Position numbers and translations under genes: made by a program. The notes under the pieces were generated by a model. That model saw nothing but the letters and a program-made list of their open reading frames with translations. It ran no database searches and was not told where the DNA came from. A stretch of 64,000 nucleotides of DNA from Escallonia rubra (lineage: Eukaryota > Streptophyta > Magnoliopsida > Escalloniales > Escalloniaceae), in contig JAVXUO010002250.1 in NCBI GenBank assembly GCA_033065855.1, positions 37,851 through 101,850 of the forward strand. The letters are read 5' to 3'. Numbering within the stretch: the first letter of the stretch is position 1; each line of letters begins with the position of its first letter. This document shows, piece by piece, positions 35,146 to 47,017 of this stretch.

Positions 35146-38100
35146 TTTGTCAAAGCAAATAACCGACAAGGACACAGGGGAAATCAAAGAAGGCCAGACA
35201 AAGCACCGCCGAGGGACCCTCCTGTGATCAACACCATTTCTGGAGGACCAAACGTTGGAGGATTAACCAACTCTTCCCGCAAAGCTTACGCCCGACAGGT
35301 TAATTCAACTTAGGGTCCTGCAAAATGGTCGAAAGCTTCAACATCATTGGAATTCACTGATTCTGATCTGGGAGGAATGATTTGTCCCCACGATGATGCT
35401 CTTGTCATCACTTTGCAAGTGGATGCATACAGTGTCAAACGTATCCTAGTCGACACTGTCAGCTCAGCGGATATTATCTTTGAGGAAGCCTTCTCACAGA
35501 TGGGAATCTCTAAAGAAAGAGTAAAACCCATCTCTTCACCTCTCTATGGTTTTACCGGAGCATCTACCCCAGTCGAAGGAATCATTCCACTTACGGTCAT
35601 TGCGGGAACTACACCTCTTCAGAGTGTTCAAACCATCGACTTTCTTGTGGTCAACATCAAATCATCGTATAACGGGATTTTAGGCCGAACATGTCTAAAT
35701 AAATTGCGAGCCGTTGCTTCCACTTATCACCTCGCAATGAAATTCCCTACGCCATAAAGAGTTGGTGTAGTGAAAGGAGATCAAGCGACGGCCCACAAAT
35801 GTTATATAGCGTCGTGCAAAGTAGAGACGTTCAACATAGACGATCAGCGTGATGAACAAATGATGAAGCACGCCACCCCTATTGAAAAACTGGTATCCAT
35901 ACCACTGAAAGACGGAGACAATGAACGTCTATTGCGAATAGGTTCTACCTTAGATCCCACCATCCGGGATTAGCTGACCGCTTTCCTTCGCTCTAATGCA
36001 GATGTCTTCGCATGGAGTGCAGCGGATATGCCGGGGATTGATCATTCTGTGATCACCCATCGTCTCTCGGTTGATCCTAAGCACAAACCGGTCCGACAAA
36101 AGAAACGCCCGTTCGCTCCAGAAAGGCACGCCATAATCAAACAAGAGGTAGACAAACTCCTGATGGCCGACTTCATCACATAAATTGACTATCTAGAATG
36201 GATAGCCAATGTAGTCATGGTACCCAAGGCAGGCACTGGCAAATGGCGCATCTGCATCGATTACACGGATTTAAACAAGGCATGTCCCAAGGATAGCTAT
36301 CCTTTGCCACGCATCGACACTCTAATCGATGCCACATCCGGACATGAACTCTTGAGTTTCATGGATGCCTTCTCCGGGTACAACCAAATCCGAATGCAGG
36401 AGGAAGATGTGGCCAAAACGGCCTTCATCACGGATCAAGGCCTCTTTTGCTACAAGGTCATGCCATTTGGATTGAAGAACGCTGGAGCTACTTACCAACG
36501 ACTGGTTGACAAAATTTTCCAACCTTTGGTGGGCAAGAATATGGAGGTGTACGTAGATGACATGCTCGTCAAGAGCTTGCAAGAACAGACCACATCTCAG
36601 ATTTGGAAGAATGCTTTGCTGTACTACGTAAGTATAACATGCGCCTCAACCCAACAAAGTGTGCTTTTGGAGTATCCTCTGGAAAGTTTCTGGGCTTCAT
36701 GGTTTCTCACAGGGGTATAGAAGCTAATCTAGAAAAAATCAAAGCCATTCAAGATATGGCAGCACCACGAAGAATAAAGGAAATTCAAGTACTGACGGGT
36801 CGTATAGCCGCCCTAAACCGTTTCCTTTCCAGATCGGCTGAGCGTTGCCTCCCATTCTTTACTGCTCTTAAGAACATCAAAAATTTTGAGTGGACAGCTG
36901 AATGCCAAACATCATTCGAGGCATTGAAAGAATATTTGGCATCCCCACCTCTTCTCTCCAAGCCAATTGAAGGAGAAATGCTCTTCCTCTATCTAGCGGT
37001 AACCGATTTTGCCGTCAGTGTAGTACTCATCCGAGAACAGGATAGCAAACAATTCCCCATATATTATATTAGCAAAGTACTTCAAAGAGCCAAATTGCGC
37101 TATCCCACTACAGAAAAGCTCGCCTTTGCCCTTCTCATAGCCGCGAGAAAGCTCCGTCCGTACTTTCAATCACATACGATAACAGTGCTCACGGACAAGC
37201 CACTCAGACGGATACTGCACAAACCTGACTTATCTGGTCGTCTGGTTCCTTGGCCGGTTGAATTGGGAGAGTTCGACATACAATACAAGCCTCGTCTTTC
37301 TATTAAAGGTCAAGCATTAGCTGATTTCATTGTTGAATGCACCCTTCCAATTGATGAAGCCGAACCACACGTCCCCAACCAGAAATATTTGCATGGACGC
37401 TTTACGTCGATGGGTCGTCAAATACTATGGGCAGTGGAGCAGGACTTATCCTCAAAGGACCAGAAGGACTCGTTGTTGAATATGCCCTTCGTTTTAATTT
37501 TCAGGCATCTAACAACGAAGCCGAGTATGAGGCTTTGATAGCAGGAATGCACCTGGCTCATGCAATGAAAGCGCAAACCCTCCATGCTCATAGTGACTCT
37601 CAGCTTGTCGTGAAACAGCTATCAGGTGAATATGAAGCCCGTGACCCGAAGATGGCAGGTTATCTTCATAAAGTAAAAGAACTCGTAACATCTTTTGCGC
37701 AGTTCCGCATTGCTCACATCAGCCGAATAGACAATGTATCAGTTGATGCACTCTCGCGTCTAGCTTCGCTTGACCCGTCAGGATTTGGTCACACGGTCCA
37801 CTTGGAACTACTACATGAATCGAGCATCATTAGGCGTGAAACTTTGCAAATTGCGCAGGAACCATCCTGAATTGATCCCATCAAAGATTACCTTCTGAAA
37901 GGTACCCTGCCTCTTGACTCTAAAGATGCCAGACGGATCATTTCACGCTCAGCTCGCTATGCGGTAGTCGAATATGTACTTTACAAGCGATCATTCAGTC
38001 TCACCTACCTTCGTGCCTCACCCCAAAGGAGGCAGATTACGCTCTTCGTGAAGTCCATGAAGGTATTTGTGGCCAACACCTTGGGGGACGAGCCTTGGCT

Positions 38101-39103
38101 CATAAAGTCCTTCGACAAGGGTATTATTGGCCAACCATGTAGCATGACGCCTTGGAATAAACAAAGAAATGTGATGCATGTCAGCGCTTTGCCTCTATTC
38201 CCAAACAAGCGCCCATTCCTCTAAACATAATGAAAAGCCCAATACCTTTCATAATGTGGGAAATTGACATATTAGGCCCTTTTCCCCCTGCCTCCGCACA
38301 GCGTAAATTCGTAATTGTCACGATTGATTACTTCACCAAATTGGGTAGAAGCTGAGGCTTTAGCTACAATCACAGAAAAGAAATGTGAATAGTTCTTCTG
38401 GCGCGCTGTCATCTGTCGTTTTGGCATCCCACGTGTGCTTATCACTGATAATGGGAAACAGTTCGACAACGCAACATTTTGCACGTTTTGTGCTAACCTG
38501 ACTGTCGAGCATCATTTCACCTCGGTGGCGCATCCACAAACCAATGGACAGACAGAAGTTACCAACCGTACTCTCCTACAAGGATTAAAGAAAAGACTTG
38601 ATGGAGCGAATGGATTATGGGTGGAAGAGCTACCTAAAATTATCTGGGCGTACCATACCACGACACGCACCGCCACAGGTGAAACTCCATTCAGCTTGGC
38701 GTTTGGAACAGAGGCTCTCATTCCTCTCGAGATCGGTTTGCCATCAGTTCGGCTCATGACATACAATCCTGACACCAATGATAATGGCCTACGAAGCAAT
38801 CTGGACCTCCTCGAGGAAAAGCGTGATCAGGCCGCCATTCGCCTTGCTGCCTACCAGCATAGAGTGGCCAAGTTCTTTGATAAAAAAGTCCAACCACGCG
38901 CTTTTCGTATTGGAGACCTTGTTTTACGTCGATTGGACGCTTCATTTCCACGGGATGCTGTTGGAAAGCTCTCGCCAAATTGGGAAGGTCCATACAGGGT
39001 GGTTAAATTGGGAGGCCCAGGATCGTATCATTTGGAAATCCTGAATGGAAAAAAAATTCCCCGGACGTGGAACGCCAGAACTCTACGACGATATTATTCA
39101 TGA
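35146..39103 (+). pseudogene. pol: Pol of the Tat element (protease, RT, RNase H x2, integrase), broken
   Basis: Order seen: aspartic protease (35347-35757), with active site DTV where DTG is expected; reverse transcriptase (about 36.0-36.7 kb) with YVDDM; first RNase H (to about 37.3 kb); a second, archaeal-type RNase H (about 37.40-37.83 kb, NNEAEYEALIAGM, AHSDSQLVVKQL); integrase zinc finger (KCDACQRF at about 38.17 kb); catalytic core (ITDNGKQFDN, HPQTNGQTE); and C-terminal domain to 39103. In-frame stops lie at about 35143, 35311, 35755, 35971 and 36181, and several more between 37.87 and 38.43 kb. Frame changes occur near 36.59 and 37.39 kb. The element is dead for autonomous movement. 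Its last 670 bases remain open. Confidence 0.85.
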
Positions 39104-39389
39104 ACAAGACCAAAGTTGGGGGCCACCTACTCCTATATATTTTGCATCTTGCTCATGACCATGACCGTTCATTCTTCGGCTTTAGCCCAATTTTATTCTC
39201 TTCGGCGACAGCCCAATTTCATTTTTTCGCCCTATTGTATTAATCTTCTTTTCAGTCGGCTCAATATAGCTCGAGGTTTTTTAATGCAGTTGATATAAGA
39301 TAATCTCTTGCAAAAGGAGACTTTAATTCCATTAACATAATGTTTACATAGAAATCTCTAGTCTTAAAGTCAATTACAAAATAAAGATC

Positions 39390-41479
39390 CTACTCAGCAG
39401 CTTCGGGTGATGCGTCCTTCTCAGTATCCTGGGGTAGCTCAGCTCCTATCTCCATACACTGAGGAACCATCACCACTGCTGAAACAACACCAGACATCCC
39501 AAGACTTTGACTAGTTGAAGGACTAAGGTGCGCAGGGGCCTGAGAAATCACCCGAGCTTCAGCCACCTCCCTCCGATTGCTCTCGTCAGGAGCAACTTCA
39601 CGAGCATACTTATGCTCGTAAATACTTAGGTCCATATCGGCATAATCTTTCAAGATATCTTTCTTGCAAGCATTATAACCGTAGACCAAGGCTCTCTTCG
39701 AATCATGCAGACGCTGATCAGTATAGGCCTTAGACCTCTTGAAACTCTGAACAACATTCAGTCCAACATTCCTCTTCTCAGCCTCGAGTCGTTCAATTCG
39801 AGCCGCAAGAGAAACTTCAGAGAGTTGCACCTTTTGCAACGCCCTACTCAAGTCTTGCACTTTCTTCTCTGCTTCTCGACAAAAGTTATTTTCCACATGA
39901 ACACGTTTCCTCTCTTCATCCAGTACCTTCTCGGCAGCGATCAATTTCTCGGCCCCAATCTGCACTTGAGCTAGCGCCTGCAGAAGAAAGCGAGAAATAA
40001 AAAAACTAACAAAAATAAGAGGAAGAAAGGAAAAGAGCGCTCGCCATAATCTTACCTGCGAGGTTAGCTGAACCATCCCATTGGCTGTATTGCTAATATC
40101 ATAGCCAGAAAGTGTGACTCGATCCATTGGAATAATCCCCTTACTTGACCATTCCCAAGCCGTGCGGGAACTCTTAAAAATAGACTCCTTGATTGACAAA
40201 TTCCAGTCAGGCCTATGAGGAGTATCAGACCTAGCAGAGGATGAGGTACCAGCCCTGACCACTCTCTTCCTTTTGGATTGCTCATTTCCCTTGTCTTTAC
40301 TCGCAAGCCCAAGAACAATATCCTCAGTCATTGATCTCTTCGGCTGAGGTTCTTCCGTTAAAGCATCGAAATCCAAGTCCTGGACTCCTTCATCCACTCC
40401 ATGAACAGATGCCAATTCGTCTGGAATTATTTCTGCTAATACCCCTTGGGTATTAAAAAGGGGAGAGTCCACACGGCTGCCACCGACGCTTCCACAAGTA
40501 CCTTTTGAAGACATGGTTTCTGCAAAAGAAAAAGTGATGAGATCAAGGCAAACCATGACAAACTAAGACACTCATGCATAAGTACATTACCAGGATCATT
40601 CTCGCCCTCCTCTTCTTCGTCCAAATCCTCCTCGAGTGAAAAAATGATTCCACACTCACGAAGTTGGTCATTACTTAAGGGGTACTTTGACTCTAAAGGC
40701 TCGGCCGCTTTGAGCTTCTCAATATGATCTAGGTCAGTTTCATTCAGATTCTTTTCTTTCAACATATTACACGTCCTAGTATCACATTCTGGATGCCATA
40801 TATTATTGACGACATTTCTTTGAAACTTTGGAAGTTTCACGAATAGAAATCTATCTTTCCAGTGGTGGTTTGACGATGGAGGATGAGGAAACAAGTTGGC
40901 TTTAGCCTTTGAGCGCCGAGTTAAAAAATACCACCCAACTTGTCTAGTAATAGTACAAACGGTGAAGAACCACCTGAACACCCTCAATCTAGGTCGTAGA
41001 CCAAGCCTATGGCATTGGAATATAAAGAAAGATAAAAAGCGCCAGGCGTGAGGAGAAAATTGGCCGGGCGCCAAACCATATGCATTATTCAACACCCTGA
41101 TAAAGAAAGGATGTATTGGCACCCTAAACCCATTAACAACTGTGTCATAGTAAACCCCTATCTCATTTAAGGTAGACATATTGGCTGCTTCGCCGTCGCC
41201 AGGCAACCTCAAATTTACGCTTGGAGGAATTTCACATTTTTTCCTCAATGTCTTGAGATCATAACTACTCAGCCTACTCCTTAACGTATGAGCATCAAAA
41301 GGCTTAGGGCTCTGAGCCTTGTCGGCTAGAATCTCCTTAGCAGAAAGTCCCCTTGGCTCCTGATAAGGAATCAAAGGAATTCTTACTTCTAAGAATAAAG
41401 GGTCAAAAGTAGGTTCAACCCTAACGGATGTAGTACCTCTACTTAACTCAGAAACATGTTCATCTTCTTCTCTAGACAT
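39390..41479 (-). CDS. Antisense three-exon gene inside the Tat element
   Basis: Exons in order of transcription: 41479-40591, 40519-40056 and 39977-39390. The introns are 71 bp (40590-40520, GTAATG...TTTGCAG) and 78 bp (40055-39978, GTAAGA...TCTGCAG). Phases match, for 646 residues. Exon 1 resembles the plant family annotated as putative gypsy-type transposon protein (Pfam PF04195): VPIHPFFIRVLNNAYGLAPG, then AWRFLSFFIFQC. It ends in an acidic stretch. Exon 2 is Ser/Arg- and Lys-rich (KRKRVVRA). Exon 3 begins with a long Glu/Lys/Arg-rich coiled coil. The gene converges on integrase. Additional ORFs of either orientation are known in the 3' region of Tat elements, and their function is not established. 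Unlike pol, this reading frame is unbroken. A TATA box is about 190 bp upstream. Confidence 0.75.
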
Positions 41480-41668
41480 ATTTTCTGGATCTACAACAAG
41501 GAATTCAAAAGAAAATAAATTTGAGACTTCCTTGAAGAAAGAGAAAAACCTTCAAACACAAAGAACTCAGAATTTTCCTCCGGCGAACTCTCGAAATCAC
41601 CCACTTCTTCCCTCAACTGAAAGAAAAGTGAAAAGTGAAAAGTGAAGAATGAAAGTGAAAGAACCCTT

Positions 41669-41680
41669 CTTTTATAGGGA
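41669..41680 (-). promoter_or_regulatory. TATA box of the antisense gene
   Basis: On the minus strand this reads TCCCTATAAAAG, a strong plant TATA box about 190 bases before the start codon at 41479, followed by a pyrimidine-rich leader. It suggests that the antisense gene has its own promoter inside the element. Confidence 0.6.
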
Positions 41681-41774
41681 ATTTGCCCTGGACAGATCCC
41701 AAGGTAAAAAGTGGACACGTGTCGCCCATCGGTTAAAATAGTAAGAGATCAAACTTACTTCTATACCCCCCGAC

Positions 41775-42630
41775 ATCAACTACGCCTCTACTCGCTCGGC
41801 CGAGTAGACGAGCTACCCCACCAGGCTTACGCCTCTACTCGCTTGGCCGAGTAGACGAGCTGCCTCACAAGGCTTACGCCTCTACTCGTCAGGCCGAGTA
41901 GACGAGCTGCCTCACCAGGCTTACGCCTCTACTCGGCAGGCCGAGTAGACGAGCTGCCTCACCAGGCTTACGCCTCTACTCGGCAGGCCGAGTAGACGAG
42001 CTGCCTCACCAGGCTTACGCCTCTACTCGCTTGGCCGAGTAGACGAGCTGCCTCACAGGGCTTACGCCTCTACTCGGCAGGCCGAGTAGACGAGCTGCCT
42101 CACCAAGCTTACGCCTCTACTCGCTTGGCCGAGTAAACGAGCTGCCTCACGGCTTACACCTCTACTCGTCAGGCCGAGTAGACGAGCTGCCTCACCAGGC
42201 TTACGCCTCTACTCGGCAGGCAGAGTAGACGAGCTGCCTCAAGGCTTACGCCTCTACTCGCCAGGCCGAGTAGACGAGCTACCTCAAGACTTACGCCTAT
42301 ACTCATCTGGCCGAGTAGAAGAGCAGCCAAGCACTCTACTCGCTAAGCCGAGTAGACGAGCTGCCTCAAGGCTTACGCCTCTACTCGTCTGGCCGAGTAG
42401 AAGAGCAGCCAAGCACCCTACTCGTCTAGCCGAGTAGATGAGTTGCATCCATGCTTTAGCTCTCTACTCGTCTGGCCGAGTAGATGAACTGCATCCATAC
42501 TTCAGCTCTCTACTGAACTGGCCGAGTAGATGAGCTGCATATATGCCTTGGCTCTCTACTCGTCTGGCCGAGTAGATGAGCTGCATATATGCCTTGGCTC
42601 TCTACTCGTCTAGCCGAATAAACGAGACAC
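41775..42630 (+). repeat. Array of about 19 palindromic 47-bp repeats
   Basis: The unit is close to 47 bp. Each has a dyad of the form CTACTCG-(6 nt)-CGAGTAG followed by ACGAGCTGCCTCA. Early copies are regular and later ones (from about 42.29 kb) diverge. Tandem repeats in the 3' region are known for Tat/Retand elements and can seed satellites. The array lies between the antisense promoter and the 3' LTR. Confidence 0.9.
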
Positions 42631-42660
42631 CTATACTAAAATCCCACGCTCGTTCACGAG

Positions 42661-42679
42661 TATAGGATTGGGGGGCAAA
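42661..42679 (+). other. Polypurine tract region
   Basis: AGGATTGGGGGGCAAA ends directly at the TG of the 3' LTR, the place where plus-strand DNA synthesis is primed. Confidence 0.75.
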
Positions 42680-43071
42680 TGATATGGGAGAAAAACCATG
42701 GCTTAGGATGAAGACACGTGTCTTCATCCGAAAGGAGTCAAACTATTCTTCAGAATCAACAGAGCCGTTGTAAACTCCATTAAGTCTGGTAAGTCCTCAT
42801 TGAATGGTACTAAACTGTCCATTCAATAGTTTAATGGACCATTTAGTAGAGTAACCCCCTCATAAATAAAGTGCTATATAAAGAAAGGGAGGAGATGAAC
42901 AAAGGTAAGGTCTAAACCGAGAAACCACATTCTCTCTTTTATACAGATTTCTGACTTAAGCATCGGAGTTTTTCTAGCCGGAAACTCTTCCGGCGAATCA
43001 CCAGTGTTGACTGTGTTGTGCAGGTTTATTCACAAGGAAGTCAAGTTGCGTCCTAGATTTCATCAGCAACA
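42680..43071 (+). repeat. 3' LTR of the Tat element
   Basis: This is 392 bp, the same length as the 5' LTR, with about 17 differences by eye, mostly transitions. It is followed by GTAGT (43072-43076). Confidence 0.93.
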
Positions 43072-43076
43072 GTAGT

Positions 43077-43972
43077 GATGATCAATCACCAATGATTCTT
43101 AGTTCAAGGCTAAGGTTACTCAGAATTCTGATTGACCTCATTGCTATATGGTAAAGGTTCAAGTCGGAAGATATCTTTATCTTAGTAGGACCTATCAAAT
43201 GATAGAGAGAGGTACATTTCTTAATTATGAATGGGATAAAAATCCAATTTTAGAATATTGGGGAAAATTGTTGGGAATTTTGCAACAATTGATTCCTACC
43301 TTATTAAAGATTGTACTACAAGGTATAATATGCAAAAAAAGAATCAATCAAATTGATTGATTGATTGATTTGAAAGATATTAACTCTCAAAGATTGACAT
43401 TTAATAAGGTTGAAAAGGGTCATGATGTGAGTTTCCACATGGCTTGAAAAATGAAAAGGTTTAAAAGGGTCATGATGTGAGTTCCCACGTGCGCATCGTC
43501 GCTAAGAGCCCTTGTCCCGAGCCCAGCCTTAACTTTTTGCGACAAATTCAGCCTGTGAGTTGTTTTATTGACTAAAACAGTGTGATTGTTAGCGAAATTA
43601 AACAGATTTCTTATCTGTTTAAATTTGAAAAGGCACTTGTTTATGGTGTCCTTCAGTTCAAATATTACACCTCTTTGTTGTGTTTACAGATTGTGACTGT
43701 TAAGTGACATCTGTAGAATCACTTAACTGTCACTATTATTTGCACCTGTTCAAGGCACCTTTTGGTGTCTATAAATAGAGCTGATAGTCAGATCATTTCT
43801 CACTTCAAAAATTTCTCTCTTGCTCTCTCTCAAATTTATGTCTGTTGATTGCAATCTGCTGTGATCGATCAACAGAGTTCGCCTGTTTTATCTTCGAAGA
43901 CAGATTTGCTGTTACCCTAAGCAGATTATAAGGGAACAAATACTGTCTTAAGGAAAGAGTGTAACGCATTCA
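43077..43972 (+). mobile_element. Ty1/copia LTR, right part
   Basis: This continues the LTR-like sequence cut at 33166. It contains TATAAATAG at about 43.77 kb, then a CT-rich leader, and probably ends at CA (43971-43972). From about 43.98 kb the sequence is cluster DNA shared with 58.92 kb. Together with 32991-33166 this gives an LTR of about 1.07 kb. Confidence 0.55.
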
Positions 43973-46071
43973 ACTCAGGCTTTTCCAGTTCAGTTTTCTC
44001 CATACTGCCTTATTTTTCAAAATAATATCTTCACAAGAACTATACCTACTACGAAACCGATAATCACCGCTCTATTGATAGTGAAAGGAACAAACATAAG
44101 TCAAGTTTCCCTTCCTCGTCAGCTTCTTCCTGTTCGTTCTGCTGTATCTTCCTCTTTCTTCTTTCTCCGTCCATTTTTATAAAGTACTAACTTTTGATAT
44201 GTGAACACGCACGCCCACACACACACAGGGAGCTCCCTGATTGGTGAACAACTGCATTAAGGTTAACTCTATATATAGATCGGTGGGCGGTTTGACTGAA
44301 CAGTTGATACCACAAAAGTCTTTTGTTTCCCAAAACAAGTACTCCTCTGCTTAGTAACAAAATAAACGTTAGGTGGCGAAGTTAAATCCTGCATTATTTG
44401 CCTCCCAGCATGCGTTTCACGATCGTAAGCAAATGCCAAAATCAAAATTCTTATCCGAGTGCACGGATTATTAACTTGTATAATAATTACGCAAAAATTC
44501 ATGAAAATGGGGAATGCTTTAACTAATTCACTTTATCATCTCACACAAGATTGGATCGAGTAAAGAAAGTAGTTTGGAGTTGATCACTGCATTTCTAAAA
44601 TCAATCGATGGCCTTTCAAATTGTGTTGACACCCCTCTATCATCGTTTATCGTAAACCATATATATATAATCGCATATGAAAGTACTTAGAAAAACCCAG
44701 ATTGCAGTCTAAATTTATTTTAAACAACAAATTATCACTTTTTTGGAAGAAGCCGTAGTTATTATATTTTGTTTTACAATTCAATTGTAAAAATGCATTA
44801 ATTAACAGTAATAAGAAAGAAGGGGATAAATATAATATTAGGGTGATCCATTGGTAGGGAATATAATCGTCATTTGGTGCGTCATTGCTTACCAATCTGT
44901 TCTTCTCCTCCGTGACGCCCATACCATGACAGGTGATGTTGTGGAGACATGCAGTCAGCAGTATTTGTTAGGAGAACCAACTTACCAACCCCTTGGCTCA
45001 TCTCGTCCCCACTTCTTCACCTCTCCCCCTTTCATGTTCTTGTACGTGTTCACGTTTATATTTGTTTATCTTGACTAAAGTCTGGGATCCGCTCGTGTTG
45101 ATTAAGAGATCGATGAGAAGTTTTGTTCAAATTGGTATTCATTAGGATCAACGAAAACTTGTGATTGACTCAGTTTGTTAGATGAGCTGAATCTAAGCTC
45201 TTGAGCTCGGTTCAAACTCGGATGTAAGCTACTATGATTGAACTTGACTCAGTTGATCTTAATCGTGCGAGTTATTTATGAATTTTACAGGAATCAAGCT
45301 TTAGTCTGATAGAAAATTTCATTTTGATAGTAGAAAAAAAGTTACTATAAAACAAGATAAACGAACGTGATAACGAATGGCCTAATGCTCTTCAACCTCT
45401 CGTTGTTGTACGGTCCTTGCAACAATGAAGTTGTCAAGCTAAGCTACATTGTCCTTAAATCCGACTACAAATGAAAGGTGATATTTAGATAATTTTTATT
45501 TGTAAAAAGTGCTTAAATTAGTTTTACTATGATAAAATGACCATAGATGACACTTAATAAATAATTTTTCTATAACCATTTAGAAAGGTGATGTTAAGAT
45601 GACTTTCATTTGTAAATAACTATATTATATAAGTAAATTATCAAAAAGTTATTTTCATCCACCTACAAATGTTGTTTGTTTTTTAATTTAAATTAAAAAC
45701 ACTCACGATCTCACATTAGTGCTTTATAGTACAATAACTTTCAAAATTACTTAAAGGGTATGAAATGTCTTTTTGTGATAAATATGAGGATAGTATGGTA
45801 AATTAGAATGTCAAACCTGATTATGAGAAAAATAATTATTTTATAATTCTCATTTTTCAGGATTATGGATTTAATCAATTTTGAAGTTTTTGAGATAGAT
45901 TAAATCTCTTAATCTATTTTGTCAAACGACTATCGCAAAATTAATCTCTAACACATCCCTGCTAGAACCGTAGCAGCAGTAACTTAAGCATTGTTAAGTA
46001 CCCTGCTAGAACCGTAGCAGCAGTAACTTAAGCATTGTTAAGTACCCTGCCAGAACCGTAGTAGCCCCTTG
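43973..46071 (+). repeat. Intergenic duplication shared with 58.9-60.8 kb
   Basis: About 1.9 kb is shared with 58917-60800 in the same orientation, starting at CTTTTCCAGTTCAGTTTTC. It includes a 76-codon frame (44851-45078) with a partly conserved equivalent at about 59716-59925, not recognised and possibly non-coding. The end carries a direct repeat of about 42 bp around CTAGAACCGTAGCAGCAGTA (45.96-46.05 kb). Confidence 0.75.
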
Positions 46072-46489
46072 GGCTGCGTTTGGCGCGCCGGATAAGTCAG
46101 TCGGATAAGAGAGGAAAAGGCCGGATAAGCCAGGATAACATATCCTGGCGGATAAGGCCGGATAAGATAATTATCCTGTCCAGTGTTTGGATCCAACCAG
46201 GATTACATGCCAGATAATCAGTTATATCCTGCTGATTGCGTTTGGCAGCACACCGGATATAGGTCAGATAAGATAAAAATTAAAATAAAAAAAAACGAAG
46301 TCTCCTTTACACCATTTTGTCTTCATAAAAAATTTGTTATTAGTACTATTAGCAGTAGTTACGTGCACAACCATCGCTAAAACAAAAGGTTTTCAAGCGC
46401 AATTCCTATGCAGCAAAACCTCTTGAATCTGCAAATGAATCTCCTCAAGAACAAGGTAAATTGCAATCGCTTCATCTCTTTCATCAGCC

Positions 46490-47017
46490 ATGTTACGCAA
46501 TCGAACACCACTAATGCATAAAAAAAAAAGCACAGTCAATGAGGACACAAAAAAAGGCACAGTCAATGGCATGTTTTCTCTACTTTCTCTAATTCAGGTG
46601 CATTTGGCAACCCAAAAGTCAACAGAGTTACAAGCAAAACAGCAATGGGCAAAAGGAGACACAGTACTGTGTGTTTTTCACACACCTGCACACACACTTA
46701 TAACAAGCAAAACATTTTCACACACCTGCACACACACTTATAACAAGCAAAACATCTGGCAACCCAAAACTCAACAGAATTCAGGTACATTCACACAGCT
46801 AGCAGAACTCATGCTCCAGCTCAACCAGAGAGATGATTATGTTGAGTTTATAGTCATGTATTACAGGATGCCTTCAGCCTTTGAACTTGATGCCGGCTGC
46901 ATTAATCAGAAGACTGTTGTTACACCTTTACTGAAGAAAATTGATTCTGGAAGTTTTGTTCACAAACAACTAATTCAACTTATACATGGCAGGTTCAATA
47001 AAAAACTAGTTGGTTGA
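46490..47017 (+). CDS. Unrecognised frame within the Harbinger-like element
   Basis: This 175-codon frame has a low-complexity first half, made partly by a 41-bp direct repeat (TPAHTLITSKTFSHTCTHTY region). Its second half looks like normal protein (LMLQLNQRDDYVEFIVMYYR, ending IHGRFNKKLVG). The second half could be a captured host exon. No domain is recognised, and nothing shows that it is translated. Confidence 0.25.
   Translation: MLRNRTPLMHKKKSTVNEDTKKGTVNGMFSLLSLIQVHLATQKSTELQAKQQWAKGDTVLCVFHTPAHTLITSKTFSHTCTHTYNKQNIWQPKTQQNSGTFTQLAELMLQLNQRDDYVEFIVMYYRMPSAFELDAGCINQKTVVTPLLKKIDSGSFVHKQLIQLIHGRFNKKLVG

Larger units (their letters stand above)
33167..43071 (+). mobile_element. Ty3/gypsy LTR retrotransposon, Tat lineage, 9.9 kb, defective
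   Basis: Full structure: 392-bp LTRs (33167-33558 and 42680-43071), both TG...CA, with GTAGT duplications outside, a primer-binding site, gag, protease, reverse transcriptase, RNase H, a second RNase H, integrase, and a long 3' region with an opposite-strand spliced gene and a tandem array. The extra RNase H and the long 3' region mark the Tat lineage (Retand/Tat type). The LTRs differ at about 17 of 392 sites by eye (about 4%), so the insertion is not very recent. The coding part has several stops and at least two frameshifts, so this copy cannot act on its own. It is inserted in the LTR of a copia remnant. Confidence 0.92.

Noticed and set aside
41775-42630. Regular direct repeats that might suggest a CRISPR array
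   Set aside because: Units are adjacent with no unique spacers, no cas genes are present, and the DNA is plant nuclear; this is a retrotransposon tandem array.
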